From contig NZ_CP027707.1 in the NCBI RefSeq assembly GCF_003850345.1, positions 4,216,001 to 4,280,000 on the forward strand: a DNA stretch of 64,000 nucleotides, read 5' to 3'. This stretch comes from Pseudomonas chlororaphis subsp. piscium. GTDB taxonomy: Bacteria; Pseudomonadota; Gammaproteobacteria; Pseudomonadales; Pseudomonadaceae. Below the pieces are notes generated by a model. The model did not search any database. It worked only from the letters and a program-made list of their open reading frames with translations, and was not told the DNA's origin. The position numbers were made by a program, and so were the translations under genes. Positions 52,856-62,208 of the stretch are shown here, piece by piece (position 1 is the first letter of the stretch; every line of letters starts with the position of its first letter).

Positions 52856-53008
52856 ATGAACTACAGCACCTATTACCGTTACGACACCTGCTCCGCCTGG
52901 CGATTTAGCAGCCTCCGTTCGGGACAGCCTGCCGCCTCCGATCGGTCACCTACTGGTGGCAAACACACCTGCACAGCCAATCCGGCCAATTGTCGAACAC
53001 CCCAGTAG
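52856..53008 (+). CDS. Second, tyrosine-rich leader peptide
   Basis: This 50-residue reading frame starts MNYSTYYRYDTCSAWRF, with four Tyr in the first nine residues and then a Trp and a Phe. GAGG lies 8 bases upstream of its ATG. It stops 47 bp before the DAHP synthase start. No intrinsic terminator follows; the region around 53007-53042 is GC-rich and could hide the DAHP synthase start. It may therefore act on translation or Rho-dependent termination. Whether it is translated is unproven. Confidence 0.5.
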   Translation: MNYSTYYRYDTCSAWRFSSLRSGQPAASDRSPTGGKHTCTANPANCRTPQ

Positions 53009-53055
53009 GGCCGCGCGCGGGACACCACCCGCCGCCTGCCCAGGAAGCCTTGAAT

Positions 53056-54147
53056 ATGAACTCGTCCGTATCCGCTCTGCCGCTGTCCACCCGCAACTGC
53101 GCCAACGAAACCCTGACCCAGCGCCTGCCCAGCTCGCTGGAGCTCAAGCAGCAACTGCCGCTCAGCCCGGCCCTCAGCCAGCAAGTCGCCGCCCATCGCC
53201 AGGCGGTGCGCGCCATCCTCAACGGTGAAGACTCCCGTTTGCTGGTCGTCGTCGGCCCCTGCTCGATTCACGATCCCCAGTCCGCCCTGGAATACGCCAG
53301 CAACCTGGCCAGCCTGGCCGCCGAGGTCAGCGACGAGCTGCTGCTGGTGATGCGCGCCTACGTCGAAAAACCCCGCACCACCGTCGGCTGGAAAGGCCTG
53401 GCCTACGACCCGCGCCTGGACGGCAGCGACGACATGGCCGGCGGCCTGACCCTGTCCCGTGAACTGATGCGCGAAATGCTCCGCCTGGGCCTGCCGATCG
53501 CCACCGAATTGCTGCAACCCATGGCCGCCGGCTACTTCGACGACCTGCTGAGCTGGGTCGCCATCGGCGCGCGCACCACCGAATCGCAGATCCACCGGGA
53601 AATGGCCAGCGGCCTGGGCATGCCCGTGGGCTTCAAGAACGGCACCGACGGCGGCGTCGGTATCGCCTGCGACGCCATGCGCTCGGCGGCCCACCCGCAC
53701 CGCCACTTCGGCGTCGACAGCCAGGGCCATCCGGCAGTGATCCAGACCCCGGGCAACCCGGACACCCACCTGGTGCTGCGCGGCGGCCATCGCGGCCCGA
53801 ACTACGATCGCCAGAGCGTGGCCCAGATCCGGCACGACCTGCAGAAGCTGAAGATCCCGGCGCGAATCATGGTCGATTGCAGCCATGCCAACAGCGGCAA
53901 GGACCCACTGCGCCAACCGGCGGTGTTCGACGAGGTATTGGAGCAGCGCCTGCAGGGCGATTCGTCTCTGGTCGGGGTGATGCTGGAGAGCCATCTGTTC
54001 GAGGGTTGTCAGCCCCTGAGCCCGACGCTGCGCTACGGGGTTTCGGTGACAGACGGTTGCCTGGGCTGGGACGCCACCGAGCAGCTGCTGCGCAATGCCG
54101 CCCGGCAGCTGCGCAACGCCCGGCAAGACATTCCCGCTTCCGCCTGA
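53056..54147 (+). CDS. Class I 3-deoxy-7-phosphoheptulonate (DAHP) synthase
   Basis: This 363-residue enzyme condenses phosphoenolpyruvate and erythrose 4-phosphate, the first step of the shikimate pathway. Family motifs are GPCSIHDPQSALEYA, RAYVEKPRTTVGWKGL, ATELLQPMA, GARTTESQIHREMASGL, FKNGTDGGVGIA and MVDCSHANSGKD. The start at 53056 has AGGAAG 8 bases upstream. Two leader peptides and an attenuator lie in the 500 bp before it. The Tyr-rich second leader suggests a tyrosine-responsive isozyme (AroF-like), but feedback specificity cannot be read from these motifs. Confidence 0.95.
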   Translation: MNSSVSALPLSTRNCANETLTQRLPSSLELKQQLPLSPALSQQVAAHRQAVRAILNGEDSRLLVVVGPCSIHDPQSALEYASNLASLAAEVSDELLLVMRAYVEKPRTTVGWKGLAYDPRLDGSDDMAGGLTLSRELMREMLRLGLPIATELLQPMAAGYFDDLLSWVAIGARTTESQIHREMASGLGMPVGFKNGTDGGVGIACDAMRSAAHPHRHFGVDSQGHPAVIQTPGNPDTHLVLRGGHRGPNYDRQSVAQIRHDLQKLKIPARIMVDCSHANSGKDPLRQPAVFDEVLEQRLQGDSSLVGVMLESHLFEGCQPLSPTLRYGVSVTDGCLGWDATEQLLRNAARQLRNARQDIPASA

Positions 54148-54156
54148 TCCTGGGAC

Positions 54157-54246
54157 TGTAGGAGCGAGGCTTGCCCGCGATGAAGGATGATACGGTGTAC
54201 CTGACCCACCGCGTCGCCTGTATCGCGGGCAAGCCTCGCTCCTACA
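54157..54246. repeat. Pseudomonas REP doublet
   Basis: TGTAGGAGCGAGGCTTGCCC at one end is matched in inverted order at the other end by GGGCAAGCCTCGCTCCTACA, about 50 bp apart. The same element recurs at 60339-60427 and, in outward form, at 61969-62033. Confidence 0.9.
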
Positions 54247-54357
54247 GATAAGCACCTCGACCGGCCATCCTTTGCTGCAATGCCTTGACGGAACTTTGAC
54301 GAGAAATAGGCCACACAATCCGGTAGGCTCACCACTTTCTTGAAAGGAGCAACTCCC

Positions 54358-54639
54358 ATGGCCAAAGCCACTGCCCGTCACATCCTCGTTGCCAGCGAAG
54401 CCAAGTGCAACGAACTGAAAGCCGAGATCGAAGCCGGCGCCGACTTCGCCGAAGTCGCCAAGAAGAACTCCACCTGCCCATCCAGCCGTGACGGCGGCAA
54501 CCTCGGCTCCTTCGGCCCAGGCCAGATGGTCAAGGAATTCGACACCGTAGTGTTCAGCGCCCCGGTCAACGTCGTGCAAGGCCCGGTGAAAACCCAGTTC
54601 GGTTATCACCTGCTGGAAGTGACCAGCCGCCAGGACTGA
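54358..54639 (+). CDS. ppiC: Parvulin-type peptidyl-prolyl cis-trans isomerase
   Basis: This 93-residue single-domain parvulin speeds proline isomerisation. It reads ARHILVASEAKCNELKAEIEAG, STCPSSRDGGNLGSFGPGQMVKEFD, and GPVKTQFGYHLLEV, all matching PpiC of E. coli in order and length. No signal peptide is present, so it acts in the cytoplasm. GAAAGGAGC precedes the start at 54358. A hairpin follows at 54663-54694. Confidence 0.96.
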   Translation: MAKATARHILVASEAKCNELKAEIEAGADFAEVAKKNSTCPSSRDGGNLGSFGPGQMVKEFDTVVFSAPVNVVQGPVKTQFGYHLLEVTSRQD

Positions 54640-54662
54640 TCCTGTCGCGATTTGCGTGAACG

Positions 54663-54694
54663 ACGGCCCGCCCCTTGGTGGGCCGTTGTGTTTG
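54663..54694 (+). terminator. Terminator after ppiC
   Basis: ACGGCCCGCC-CCTT-GGTGGGCCGT forms a 10-bp stem with one G-T pair, followed by TGTGTTTG. The T run is interrupted, so it is a moderate candidate. Confidence 0.65.
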
Positions 54695-54774
54695 GGCTAC
54701 GGCCCGCGCTGGTCAGCAGCGCGCCGGTAGCGTACAAATCGTGATCATCGATCACCCGGCTCTTAAGGCTGACA

Positions 54775-56643
54775 ATGCGCCTGCTTTTCCCCTCCATGAT
54801 CTTCACCGCCCTGGCCCTGCTGCTGGGGACCGCGAGTGCCGACGCCGCACCGCAACACGCCCTGACCGTCTATGGCGAACCGGCCAAGTACCCCGCCGGC
54901 TTCAGCCACTTCGCCTACACCAACCCTCGTGCGCCCAAAGGCGGAAGCATGCGCCGCTCGGCCATCGAAATCGGCCGCTTCGACCATGTGCTGCCCTACA
55001 TCGACAAAGGCATCGGCGTCTCGCAACTCGACGGCTATATCTATTCGCCGCTGGCCCAGCGCTCGCTGGACGAGCCCTACACCGTCTACGGCCTGGTGGC
55101 ACAAAAGATGGAGCGCGCCGATGACGGCCTGTGGCTGCGTTTCTACCTCAACCCCAAGGCGCGCTTCGCCGATGGCAAGCCGATCACCGCCGAGGACGTG
55201 CGCTACACCTATAACCTGCTGATGACCCAGGGCAGCCTGCGTTATCGCACCCAGTTCGCCGACGTCAAGGACGTCGAAGTCGAATCGCCGCGGGTGATCC
55301 GCTTCGACTTCAAGAGCAATGAAAACCGCACCCTGCCCCTGGATATCGCGGCCCTGCCGGTGCTCCCCGAGCACTGGTGGAAGAGTCGCGACTTCGCCGG
55401 CGGCGGTGGTTACGAAGCGCCCCTGGGCAGCGGCCCGTACAAGGTGAGCAAGGTCGACAACGGCAACAGCATCACCTTCACCCGCGATGCCGACTGGTGG
55501 GGCAAGGACCTGCCGGTCAGCCGTGGCCTGTACAACTTCGACCGCTTCAGCATCGAGTACTTCGGCGACACCGACGTCGCCCGCCAGGTGCTGCGCGGCG
55601 GCGCCTACGATTACAACCGCGAGTTCTCCGCCACCGGCTTCTCCATCGGCTACGACGGCCCGGCCCTGGACGACGGGCGCCTGCAAAAGGCCCACCTGGC
55701 CAAGGAGGCGCCGCAACCGGCCCAGGGCTTCGTGTTCAACCTGCAAAAGCCGATGTTCCAGGACCGCCGCGTGCGCCAGGCCCTGGCCATGCTCTGGGAC
55801 TTCGAGTGGAGCAACCGGCAGATGATGCGCGACCTGTACATCCGTCAGCAGAGCTTCTTCTCCAACAGCACCCTGGCCGCGCGGGCGCTACCGGATGCCG
55901 AGGAACTGAAGATCCTCGAACCGCTGCGCGGGCAGATTCCCGACGAAGTCTTCACCCAGGTCTTCCAGGCGCCGAAAACCGACGGCAGCGGCCTGATCCG
56001 CGACAAGCAACTGCAAGCCCTGGCCCTGCTCGAAGCGGCCGGCTGGAAACCCGACGGCGACACGCTGGTCAACGCCGACGGCGAGCCGCTGCGCTTCACC
56101 TTCCTCAATAGCCAGAGCGGCATCGAGCGCCTGCTGCTGCCCTACAAGCGCAACCTGGCGCAGATCGGCATCACCCTGGAGATCCGCCGCATCGACGCCT
56201 CGCAGTACGTCAACCGGCTGATGGCCCGCGACTACGACATGATCGTCACCGGCTACCCGGTGACCACCTCGCCGGGGCTGGAGCTGTACAACTACTTCGG
56301 TTCGGCGGCGGCCAACGACCCTGGCTCGAGCAACCTGATGGTGCTGAAGAACCCGGCGGTGGACAGCCTGATCACCGGCCTGGTCAAGGCCACCACCCAG
56401 CCGCAGATGTTGCGCTATGCCCATGCCCTGGACCGCGTACTGCAATGGAATTACTACTGGATCCCCAACTACTACCCGCCAGGAACCTCCACCGTGTGGT
56501 GGAACCGCTTCGGCATGCCGGCCATTCCCGCCAGCAATGACGAAGCCATCGAAAGCTGGTGGGAAATGAGCCGCACGCCCCTGACCAACGAGCAAATGGC
56601 GGCCGAGCGCATCCAGCGCGGCCAGCCTGGAGGGCCGCACTGA
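54775..56643 (+). CDS. yejA: Peptide ABC transporter substrate-binding protein YejA
   Basis: This 622-residue periplasmic protein has a signal peptide ([24 protein letters not shown]) and the SBP family 5 fold: [46 protein letters not shown], and late [21 protein letters not shown]. The length and order match YejA, which binds short peptides and microcin C-type compounds. The start at 54775 has AAGG 8 bases upstream. It leads yejABEF with overlaps of one base, so all parts are coupled. Confidence 0.94.
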   Translation: MRLLFPSMIFTALALLLGTASADAAPQHALTVYGEPAKYPAGFSHFAYTNPRAPKGGSMRRSAIEIGRFDHVLPYIDKGIGVSQLDGYIYSPLAQRSLDEPYTVYGLVAQKMERADDGLWLRFYLNPKARFADGKPITAEDVRYTYNLLMTQGSLRYRTQFADVKDVEVESPRVIRFDFKSNENRTLPLDIAALPVLPEHWWKSRDFAGGGGYEAPLGSGPYKVSKVDNGNSITFTRDADWWGKDLPVSRGLYNFDRFSIEYFGDTDVARQVLRGGAYDYNREFSATGFSIGYDGPALDDGRLQKAHLAKEAPQPAQGFVFNLQKPMFQDRRVRQALAMLWDFEWSNRQMMRDLYIRQQSFFSNSTLAARALPDAEELKILEPLRGQIPDEVFTQVFQAPKTDGSGLIRDKQLQALALLEAAGWKPDGDTLVNADGEPLRFTFLNSQSGIERLLLPYKRNLAQIGITLEIRRIDASQYVNRLMARDYDMIVTGYPVTTSPGLELYNYFGSAAANDPGSSNLMVLKNPAVDSLITGLVKATTQPQMLRYAHALDRVLQWNYYWIPNYYPPGTSTVWWNRFGMPAIPASNDEAIESWWEMSRTPLTNEQMAAERIQRGQPGGPH

Positions 56644-57704
56644 TGCTGGCGTATATCCTGCGGCGCCTGCTGCTGATCATCCCCACCCTGCTGATCATCC
56701 TGCTGGTCAACTTCGCCATCGTCCAGGCGGCCCCCGGTGGCCCGGTGGAACAGGCCATCGCCCGCCTGCAAGGCATAGGTGGCGGCGGAAACCTCGGCGG
56801 TTCCAGCGACGGCATCAGCGGCAACTCGCGGGCCAGCCGTGGCCTAGACCCGCAGCTGATCAAGGACATCGAGAAACAGTACGGCTTCGACAAGCCGGCC
56901 CACGAACGGCTGTGGCTGATGCTCAAGAGCTATGCGCAACTGGACTTCGGCAAGAGTTTCTTCCGCGGCGCCACGGTCACCGAGCTGATCCTGCAAAAGA
57001 TGCCGGTGACCATCTCCCTCGGCCTCTGGGCGACCCTGATCACCTACCTGGTGTCGATCCCCCTGGGGATTCGCAAGGCGGTGCACCACGGCAGCCATTT
57101 CGATATCTGGAGCAGCACCGCGATCATCATCGGCTACGCCATGCCGGCCTTCCTGTTCGCCATGTTCCTGATCGTGCTGTTCGCCGGCGGTACCTCGCTG
57201 AACTGGTTCCCGGTGCGCGGGCTGGTCTCGGAGAACTTCGAGCAACTGAGCACCCTGGGCAAGATCGCCGACTACTTCTGGCACCTGGTGCTGCCGGTGA
57301 CTTCCCTGGTGATCGGCGGTTTCGCCACCCTGACCATCCTCACCAAGAACTCGTTTCTCAACGAAATCACCCGCCAGTACGTGGTCACCGCCCGGGCCAA
57401 GGGCCTGAGCGAGCGCCGGGTGCTGTACGGCCATGTGTTCCGCAACGCCATGCTGCTGGTGGTCTCGGGCATTCCCCAGGCCTTTATCAGCGTGTTCTTC
57501 GCAGGATCCCTGTTGATCGAGGTGATTTTCTCCCTCGACGGCCTCGGGCGCATGAGCTACGAGGCCGCGGTGTCGCGGGACTATCCGGTGGTGTTCGGCT
57601 CGCTGTTCATCTTCACCCTGTTCGGCCTGCTGATAAAACTCATCGGCGACCTCTGCTACACCCTGGTCGACCCGCGTATCGACTTCGCCGCGAGGAACGC
57701 CTGA
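56643..57704 (+). CDS. yejB: Peptide ABC transporter permease YejB
   Basis: This 353-residue inner-membrane permease starts [36 protein letters not shown], typical of DppB/YejB, and carries the EAA loop ([22 protein letters not shown]). A Gly/Ser-rich insert (about residues 40-62) lies in the first periplasmic loop as in YejB. The ATG shares its A with the last base of the yejA stop codon. It pairs with YejE. Confidence 0.95.
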   Translation: MLAYILRRLLLIIPTLLIILLVNFAIVQAAPGGPVEQAIARLQGIGGGGNLGGSSDGISGNSRASRGLDPQLIKDIEKQYGFDKPAHERLWLMLKSYAQLDFGKSFFRGATVTELILQKMPVTISLGLWATLITYLVSIPLGIRKAVHHGSHFDIWSSTAIIIGYAMPAFLFAMFLIVLFAGGTSLNWFPVRGLVSENFEQLSTLGKIADYFWHLVLPVTSLVIGGFATLTILTKNSFLNEITRQYVVTARAKGLSERRVLYGHVFRNAMLLVVSGIPQAFISVFFAGSLLIEVIFSLDGLGRMSYEAAVSRDYPVVFGSLFIFTLFGLLIKLIGDLCYTLVDPRIDFAARNA

Positions 57705-58726
57705 TGCTCAAGCTCTCCCCGCTGGCGCGCCGGCGCTTCGACCGTTTCAAGAAAAACCGCCGTGGCTGGTGGTCGCTGTGGCTGTTCGTCGGCCTGTTCA
57801 TCCTCACCCTCGGCGGCGAGCTGATCGCCAACGACAAACCGCTGGTGGTCAGCTACCAGGGCTCGCTGTATTTCCCGGTGTTCAAGCGCTACACCGAGCA
57901 GGAGTTCGGCGGCCAGCTGCCGTTCCAGGCCGACTACCGCAGCGACTACGTGCAGAAGCTGATCCGCCAGGACGGCGGCTGGCTGCTGTTCCCGCCGATC
58001 CCGTTCAGCGAAGACACGCCCAACTACGACCTCAGCCGCCCCGCCCCGAGCCCGCCGACCGCGGTCAACTGGCTGGGCACCGACGACCAGGCGCGGGACG
58101 TGCTGGCCCGGGTGATCTACGGCGCCCGGGTGTCGATTCTGTTCGCCCTGGCCCTGACCTTTATCAGCGCCCTGATCGGCATCGCCGCCGGTGCCCTGCA
58201 GGGTTATTACGGCGGCTGGGTCGACCTGCTGGGCCAACGCCTGCTGGAGGTCTGGTCGGGGCTGCCGGTGCTGTACCTGCTGATCATCCTTTCCGGTTTC
58301 GTCGAGCCGAACTTCTGGTGGCTGCTGGGGATCATGGCGCTGTTCTCCTGGCTGGCCCTGGTGGACGTGGTGCGCGCCGAGTTCCTGCGTGGGCGCAACC
58401 TGGAATACGTCAAGGCCGCCCGCGCCCTGGGCCTCAACGACCGCAAGGTAATCGTGCGGCATATCCTGCCCAACGCGATGAACGCCACCCTGAGCTACCT
58501 GCCGTTCATTCTCACCGGGGCGATCTCCACTCTCACCGCCCTGGACTTCCTCGGCTTCGGCATGCCGGCCGGCAGCGCTTCCCTGGGCGAGTTGATCGGC
58601 CAGGGCAAGCAGAACCTGCAGGCGCCCTGGCTGGGCCTGACGGCATTTTTCACCCTGGCGCTGATCCTGTCGCTGCTGGTGTTTATCGGCGAGGCGTTGC
58701 GCGATGCCTTCGATCCACGTTCTTGA
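57704..58726 (+). CDS. yejE: Peptide ABC transporter permease YejE
   Basis: This 340-residue permease starts [25 protein letters not shown] and has a long periplasmic segment after the first helix (GSLYFPVFKRYTEQEFGGQLPF), characteristic of YejE, then six helices and an EAA loop (AARALGLNDRKVIVRHILPNAMN). Its ATG overlaps the yejB stop by one base. With YejB it forms the membrane channel. Confidence 0.95.
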   Translation: MLKLSPLARRRFDRFKKNRRGWWSLWLFVGLFILTLGGELIANDKPLVVSYQGSLYFPVFKRYTEQEFGGQLPFQADYRSDYVQKLIRQDGGWLLFPPIPFSEDTPNYDLSRPAPSPPTAVNWLGTDDQARDVLARVIYGARVSILFALALTFISALIGIAAGALQGYYGGWVDLLGQRLLEVWSGLPVLYLLIILSGFVEPNFWWLLGIMALFSWLALVDVVRAEFLRGRNLEYVKAARALGLNDRKVIVRHILPNAMNATLSYLPFILTGAISTLTALDFLGFGMPAGSASLGELIGQGKQNLQAPWLGLTAFFTLALILSLLVFIGEALRDAFDPRS

Positions 58727-58755
58727 GCCATGTTCCTGACCAAGCGGATGCTGAA

Positions 58756-60330
58756 ATGACTGACAACCTGATCGAAATCCGCGACCTCAACGTCGCCTTC
58801 GGCACCCAGAAGGTGGTGCGCGACCTGTGCCTGGACATTCGCCCTGGCGAGTGCCTGGCCCTGGTCGGCGAGTCGGGTTCGGGCAAGTCGGTGACCGCCC
58901 ATTCGATCCTGCAATTGCTGCCCGACTGCGACACCCACAGCAGCGGCAGCATCCGCTACCGCGGCCAGGAATTGCTCGGCGCCGAAGCCCGGACCTTGCA
59001 GAAACTGCGCGGCGACCGCATCGCCATGATCTTCCAGGAGCCGATGACCTCGCTGAACCCGCTGCACAGCATCGAGAAGCAGATCGGCGAAACCCTGCTG
59101 CTGCACAAGGGCCTGGGTGGCAAGGCGGCCCAGGCGCGGATCCTCGAACTGCTGCGCCTGGTAGGCATCCAGAAACCCGAGGAACGGCTCAAGGCCTACC
59201 CACACCAGCTCTCCGGCGGCCAGCGCCAGCGGGTGATGATCGCCATGGCCCTGGCCTGCGAACCGGAGCTGCTGATCGCCGACGAACCGACCACCGCCCT
59301 CGACGTGACGGTGCAGCGCAAGATCCTGCTGCTGCTCAAATCCCTGCAACAACGCCTGGGCATGTCCCTGCTGCTGATCAGCCACGACCTCAACCTGGTG
59401 CGCAGCATCGCCCAGCGTGTGTGCGTGATGAAGGCCGGGCAGATCGTCGAACAGGCACCCTGCGAAACCCTGTTCAGCGCGCCGCAGCATCCCTACAGCC
59501 GCGTACTGCTCAATGCCGAGCCGGAAGGCGAAGCCCTGCCCCGGGACGAGCGCGAAGTGGTGCTGCAGGTGGACGACCTGAACGTGCAGTTCCAGATCGG
59601 CGGCGGGCTGCTGCGTCGCAAGCAATACCTGCGGGCGGTGGACGGCATCAGCCTGAGCCTGCAACGGGGCAAGACCCTGGGCATCGTCGGCGAGTCCGGC
59701 TCCGGCAAGTCGACCCTCGGCCAGGCGATCCTGCGCCTGCTGGATTCCGAAGGCAGCATCCGCTTCCAGGGCGAGGCCCTCGACGGCCTCAACCAGAAGC
59801 AGTTGCGGCCGTGGCGCAAGCAGATGCAGGTGGTGTTCCAGGACCCCTTCGGCAGCCTCAGCCCACGGATGTCGGTGCAACAGATCATCAGTGAAGGGCT
59901 GGAGGTGCACAGCCACTCCACCGCCCAGCAGTGCGAACAGCAGGTGATCCAGGCGCTGGAAGAAGTCGGCCTGGACCCGGCCAGCCGCCATCGCTACCCC
60001 CACGAGTTCTCCGGTGGCCAGCGCCAGCGCATCGCCATTGCCCGCGCCCTGGTGCTCAAACCGGCGCTGATCCTGCTGGACGAACCCACCTCGGCCCTCG
60101 ACCGCACCGTGCAGAAGCAGGTGGTGGCGCTGTTGCGCCAGCTCCAGGAGCGGCATGGCCTGACCTACCTGTTCATCAGCCATGACCTGGCCGTGGTCCG
60201 CGCCCTGGCCCACGACATGATCGTGATCAAGGATGGCAAGGTGGTCGAACGCGGCCCCAGCCACGAAGTGTTCGAAGCGCCGCAGCATCCCTACACCCAG
60301 GAACTGCTGGCCGCCGCCCACCCGGCCTGA
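58756..60330 (+). CDS. yejF: Peptide ABC transporter ATP-binding protein YejF (two ATPase domains)
   Basis: This 524-residue protein fuses two ATPase domains, as YejF does. The first has Walker A GESGSGKS near residue 40, signature LSGGQRQ and Walker [13 protein letters not shown]. The second has Walker [13 protein letters not shown], signature FSGGQRQ and [12 protein letters not shown]. Oligopeptide-type C-terminal motifs ([16 protein letters not shown]) follow each. The start at 58756 is 29 bp after yejE with a weak ribosome site. A REP doublet ends the operon. Confidence 0.95.
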   Translation: MTDNLIEIRDLNVAFGTQKVVRDLCLDIRPGECLALVGESGSGKSVTAHSILQLLPDCDTHSSGSIRYRGQELLGAEARTLQKLRGDRIAMIFQEPMTSLNPLHSIEKQIGETLLLHKGLGGKAAQARILELLRLVGIQKPEERLKAYPHQLSGGQRQRVMIAMALACEPELLIADEPTTALDVTVQRKILLLLKSLQQRLGMSLLLISHDLNLVRSIAQRVCVMKAGQIVEQAPCETLFSAPQHPYSRVLLNAEPEGEALPRDEREVVLQVDDLNVQFQIGGGLLRRKQYLRAVDGISLSLQRGKTLGIVGESGSGKSTLGQAILRLLDSEGSIRFQGEALDGLNQKQLRPWRKQMQVVFQDPFGSLSPRMSVQQIISEGLEVHSHSTAQQCEQQVIQALEEVGLDPASRHRYPHEFSGGQRQRIAIARALVLKPALILLDEPTSALDRTVQKQVVALLRQLQERHGLTYLFISHDLAVVRALAHDMIVIKDGKVVERGPSHEVFEAPQHPYTQELLAAAHPA

Positions 60331-60338
60331 ACCTGTCC

Positions 60339-60427
60339 TGTAGGAGCGAGGCTTGCCCGCGATAGATGCGACGCGGTGTACCTGCAATACCGCAGCGCCT
60401 GAATCGCGGGCAAGCCTCGCTCCTACA
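60339..60427. repeat. Pseudomonas REP doublet
   Basis: The same inverted pair as at 54157-54246, with an unrelated 45-bp centre. It lies 8 bp after the yejF stop and can form a stable hairpin at the message end. Confidence 0.9.
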
Positions 60428-60503
60428 GACGCTAACCCTGATGGTCGCGTCGCCGTGAAGATTCCCGGCATAATCGGCGCGCGCGCCCTTCAGGACCTTC
60501 CCC

Positions 60504-61922
60504 ATGAACGACACCGAAAGCCTCAAGGATTACCAGCGGGTTCGCCAACTGGCGATCCGTTCGCTGTTCGAGATCATCGAGCAATCCAGCGAGGGCACGG
60601 TGATCGTCGACCGCGATGCCAATATCGTCTGGATGAACGAGCGCTACGCCCGGCGCTTTGGCCTGGAGTCGGCGGCGTTCGCCATCGGCAAGGCCTGCGA
60701 AAGCGTGATCCCCGGCAGCCTGCTGCGCGAAGTGGTGCGCACCGGGCGGCCGATCCTGCTGGACATGCAGGACACCCCCAAGGACCCGCTGGTGGTGATG
60801 CGCCTGCCGATCCATGACGACGCCGGGGCGGTGATCGGCGCCATCGGCTTTGCCCTGTTCGACGAGCTGCGCAGCCTGTCGCCGATGCTCAAGCGCTACC
60901 TGAGCATGCAGGAAGAGCTTGCTTCCACGCGGTCGCTGCTGCGGGCACGGCAGACCAAATACAACTTCGCCCACTTTATCGGCACCAGCGCCGCCAGCCT
61001 GGAAGTCAAACGCCGTGCCCGGCGCAGCGCCAGCGCCGACTCGCCGGTGCTGCTGCAAGGCGAGACCGGCACCGGCAAGGAGTTGCTGGCCCAGGCCATC
61101 CACGCTGCGTCGCCACGGGCGCACAAGGCCTTTGTCAGCATCAACAGCGCGGCGATTCCCGAAGCCCTGCTGGAGGCCGAGTTCTTCGGCACCGCCCCCG
61201 GTGCCTTCACCGGTGCCGACCGCAAGGGCCGCGCCGGCAAGTTGCAGATCGCCCAGGGCGGCACGCTGTTTCTCGACGAGATCGGCGACATGCCCCTGCC
61301 CCTGCAAAGCAAGCTGCTGCGGGTGCTGCAAGAGAAAGAGTTCGAGCCGGTGGGCTCCAACGAGGTGATCCAGAGCGACGTGCGGGTGATCGCCGCCACC
61401 TCCACCGACCTGGAAGCGGCGATCAAGCGCGGCGAATTCCGCGCCGACCTGTACTACCGCCTCAATGTGCTGCCGATCCAGGTGCCGCCGCTGCGCGAAC
61501 GCCTGGACGACCTGCCGGCCCTCAGCGAAGCCATCCTCGAAGAACTGCGCAGCCAGCACGAGTTGACCCCCGATGCCCTGGCCCTGCTCGGCCAGCACGC
61601 CTGGCCCGGCAATATCCGCGAGCTGCGCAACGTCCTGGAGCGGGCCGCCCTGCTCAGCGACGACCTGATGCTCAATGCCGGCGACCTGCGCGCGGCCATC
61701 GGCACCTTCAGCCCGGTGCCGCGCGCCGCCAGCGTCCAGGCCGCCGAGGTGCAGCCCAACGAAACCTTCGCCGCGGCGCGGGAGCGCTTCGACCGCCAGG
61801 TGATCGAGACGGCCCTGGCGCACTGCAGCGGCAAGGTGGTGCAAGCCGCGGCGCGCCTGGGGCTGGGGCGCTCGACCCTGTACAAGAAGATGGCGGCGCT
61901 GGGGATCGAAGAGTCTCAATAA
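60504..61922 (+). CDS. hbcR: Sigma-54-dependent activator of 3-hydroxybutyrate catabolism (HbcR-like)
   Basis: This 472-residue enhancer-binding protein has a PAS domain (about residues 22-130, SEGTVIVDRDANIVWMNERYA), an AAA+ domain with Walker A GETGTGKE, the sigma-54 contact motif GAFTGA and Walker B GGTLFLDEIGDM. A Fis-type helix-turn-helix ends it (GKVVQAAARLGLGRSTLYKKM). It lies upstream of a GntP permease and a 3-hydroxybutyrate dehydrogenase, as HbcR does in P. aeruginosa, and a sigma-54 promoter precedes those genes. Confidence 0.9.
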   Translation: MNDTESLKDYQRVRQLAIRSLFEIIEQSSEGTVIVDRDANIVWMNERYARRFGLESAAFAIGKACESVIPGSLLREVVRTGRPILLDMQDTPKDPLVVMRLPIHDDAGAVIGAIGFALFDELRSLSPMLKRYLSMQEELASTRSLLRARQTKYNFAHFIGTSAASLEVKRRARRSASADSPVLLQGETGTGKELLAQAIHAASPRAHKAFVSINSAAIPEALLEAEFFGTAPGAFTGADRKGRAGKLQIAQGGTLFLDEIGDMPLPLQSKLLRVLQEKEFEPVGSNEVIQSDVRVIAATSTDLEAAIKRGEFRADLYYRLNVLPIQVPPLRERLDDLPALSEAILEELRSQHELTPDALALLGQHAWPGNIRELRNVLERAALLSDDLMLNAGDLRAAIGTFSPVPRAASVQAAEVQPNETFAAARERFDRQVIETALAHCSGKVVQAAARLGLGRSTLYKKMAALGIEESQ

Positions 61923-61968
61923 AGAGACACTGATCTCCATACAGAGAAAGAGCCAGCGCTACGCGCTG

Positions 61969-62033
61969 ATCGCGGGCAAGCCTCGCTCCTGCAAGGCCTA
62001 CGCGCTTCTGTAGGAGCGAGGCTTGCCCGCGAT
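61969..62033. repeat. REP pair, outward orientation
   Basis: ATCGCGGGCAAGCCTCGCTCCTGC and its complement occur 15 bp apart with heads reversed relative to the other two REP doublets. The element lies between hbcR and the GntP permease promoter. Confidence 0.85.
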
Positions 62034-62134
62034 AAGGCCCTATCGGCCACCAAAACTCTCAAAACAGAGACAAAGCTTCGCTTCCACTCTCCAAAACCAT
62101 AAAAATATTGTTATTTATCAACTACTTAAATACA

Positions 62135-62150
62135 TGGCACAAAACTCGCT
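62135..62150 (+). promoter_or_regulatory. Sigma-54 promoter of the permease-dehydrogenase operon
   Basis: TGGCACAAAACTCGCT has GG and GC separated by 10 bases, matching the -24/-12 consensus except TCGC for TTGC. It lies 59 bp before the permease ATG, right for control by HbcR. Confidence 0.8.
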
Positions 62151-62208
62151 ATAGCCCCTTCCACACCCGCAACACCCTACAAAAATAACAATCCTGGAGA
62201 GACACACC

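Noticed and set aside
57769..60330. 853-codon frame covering yejE and yejF
   Set aside because: The first 329 codons are an out-of-frame reading of yejE; the real gene starts at 58756.
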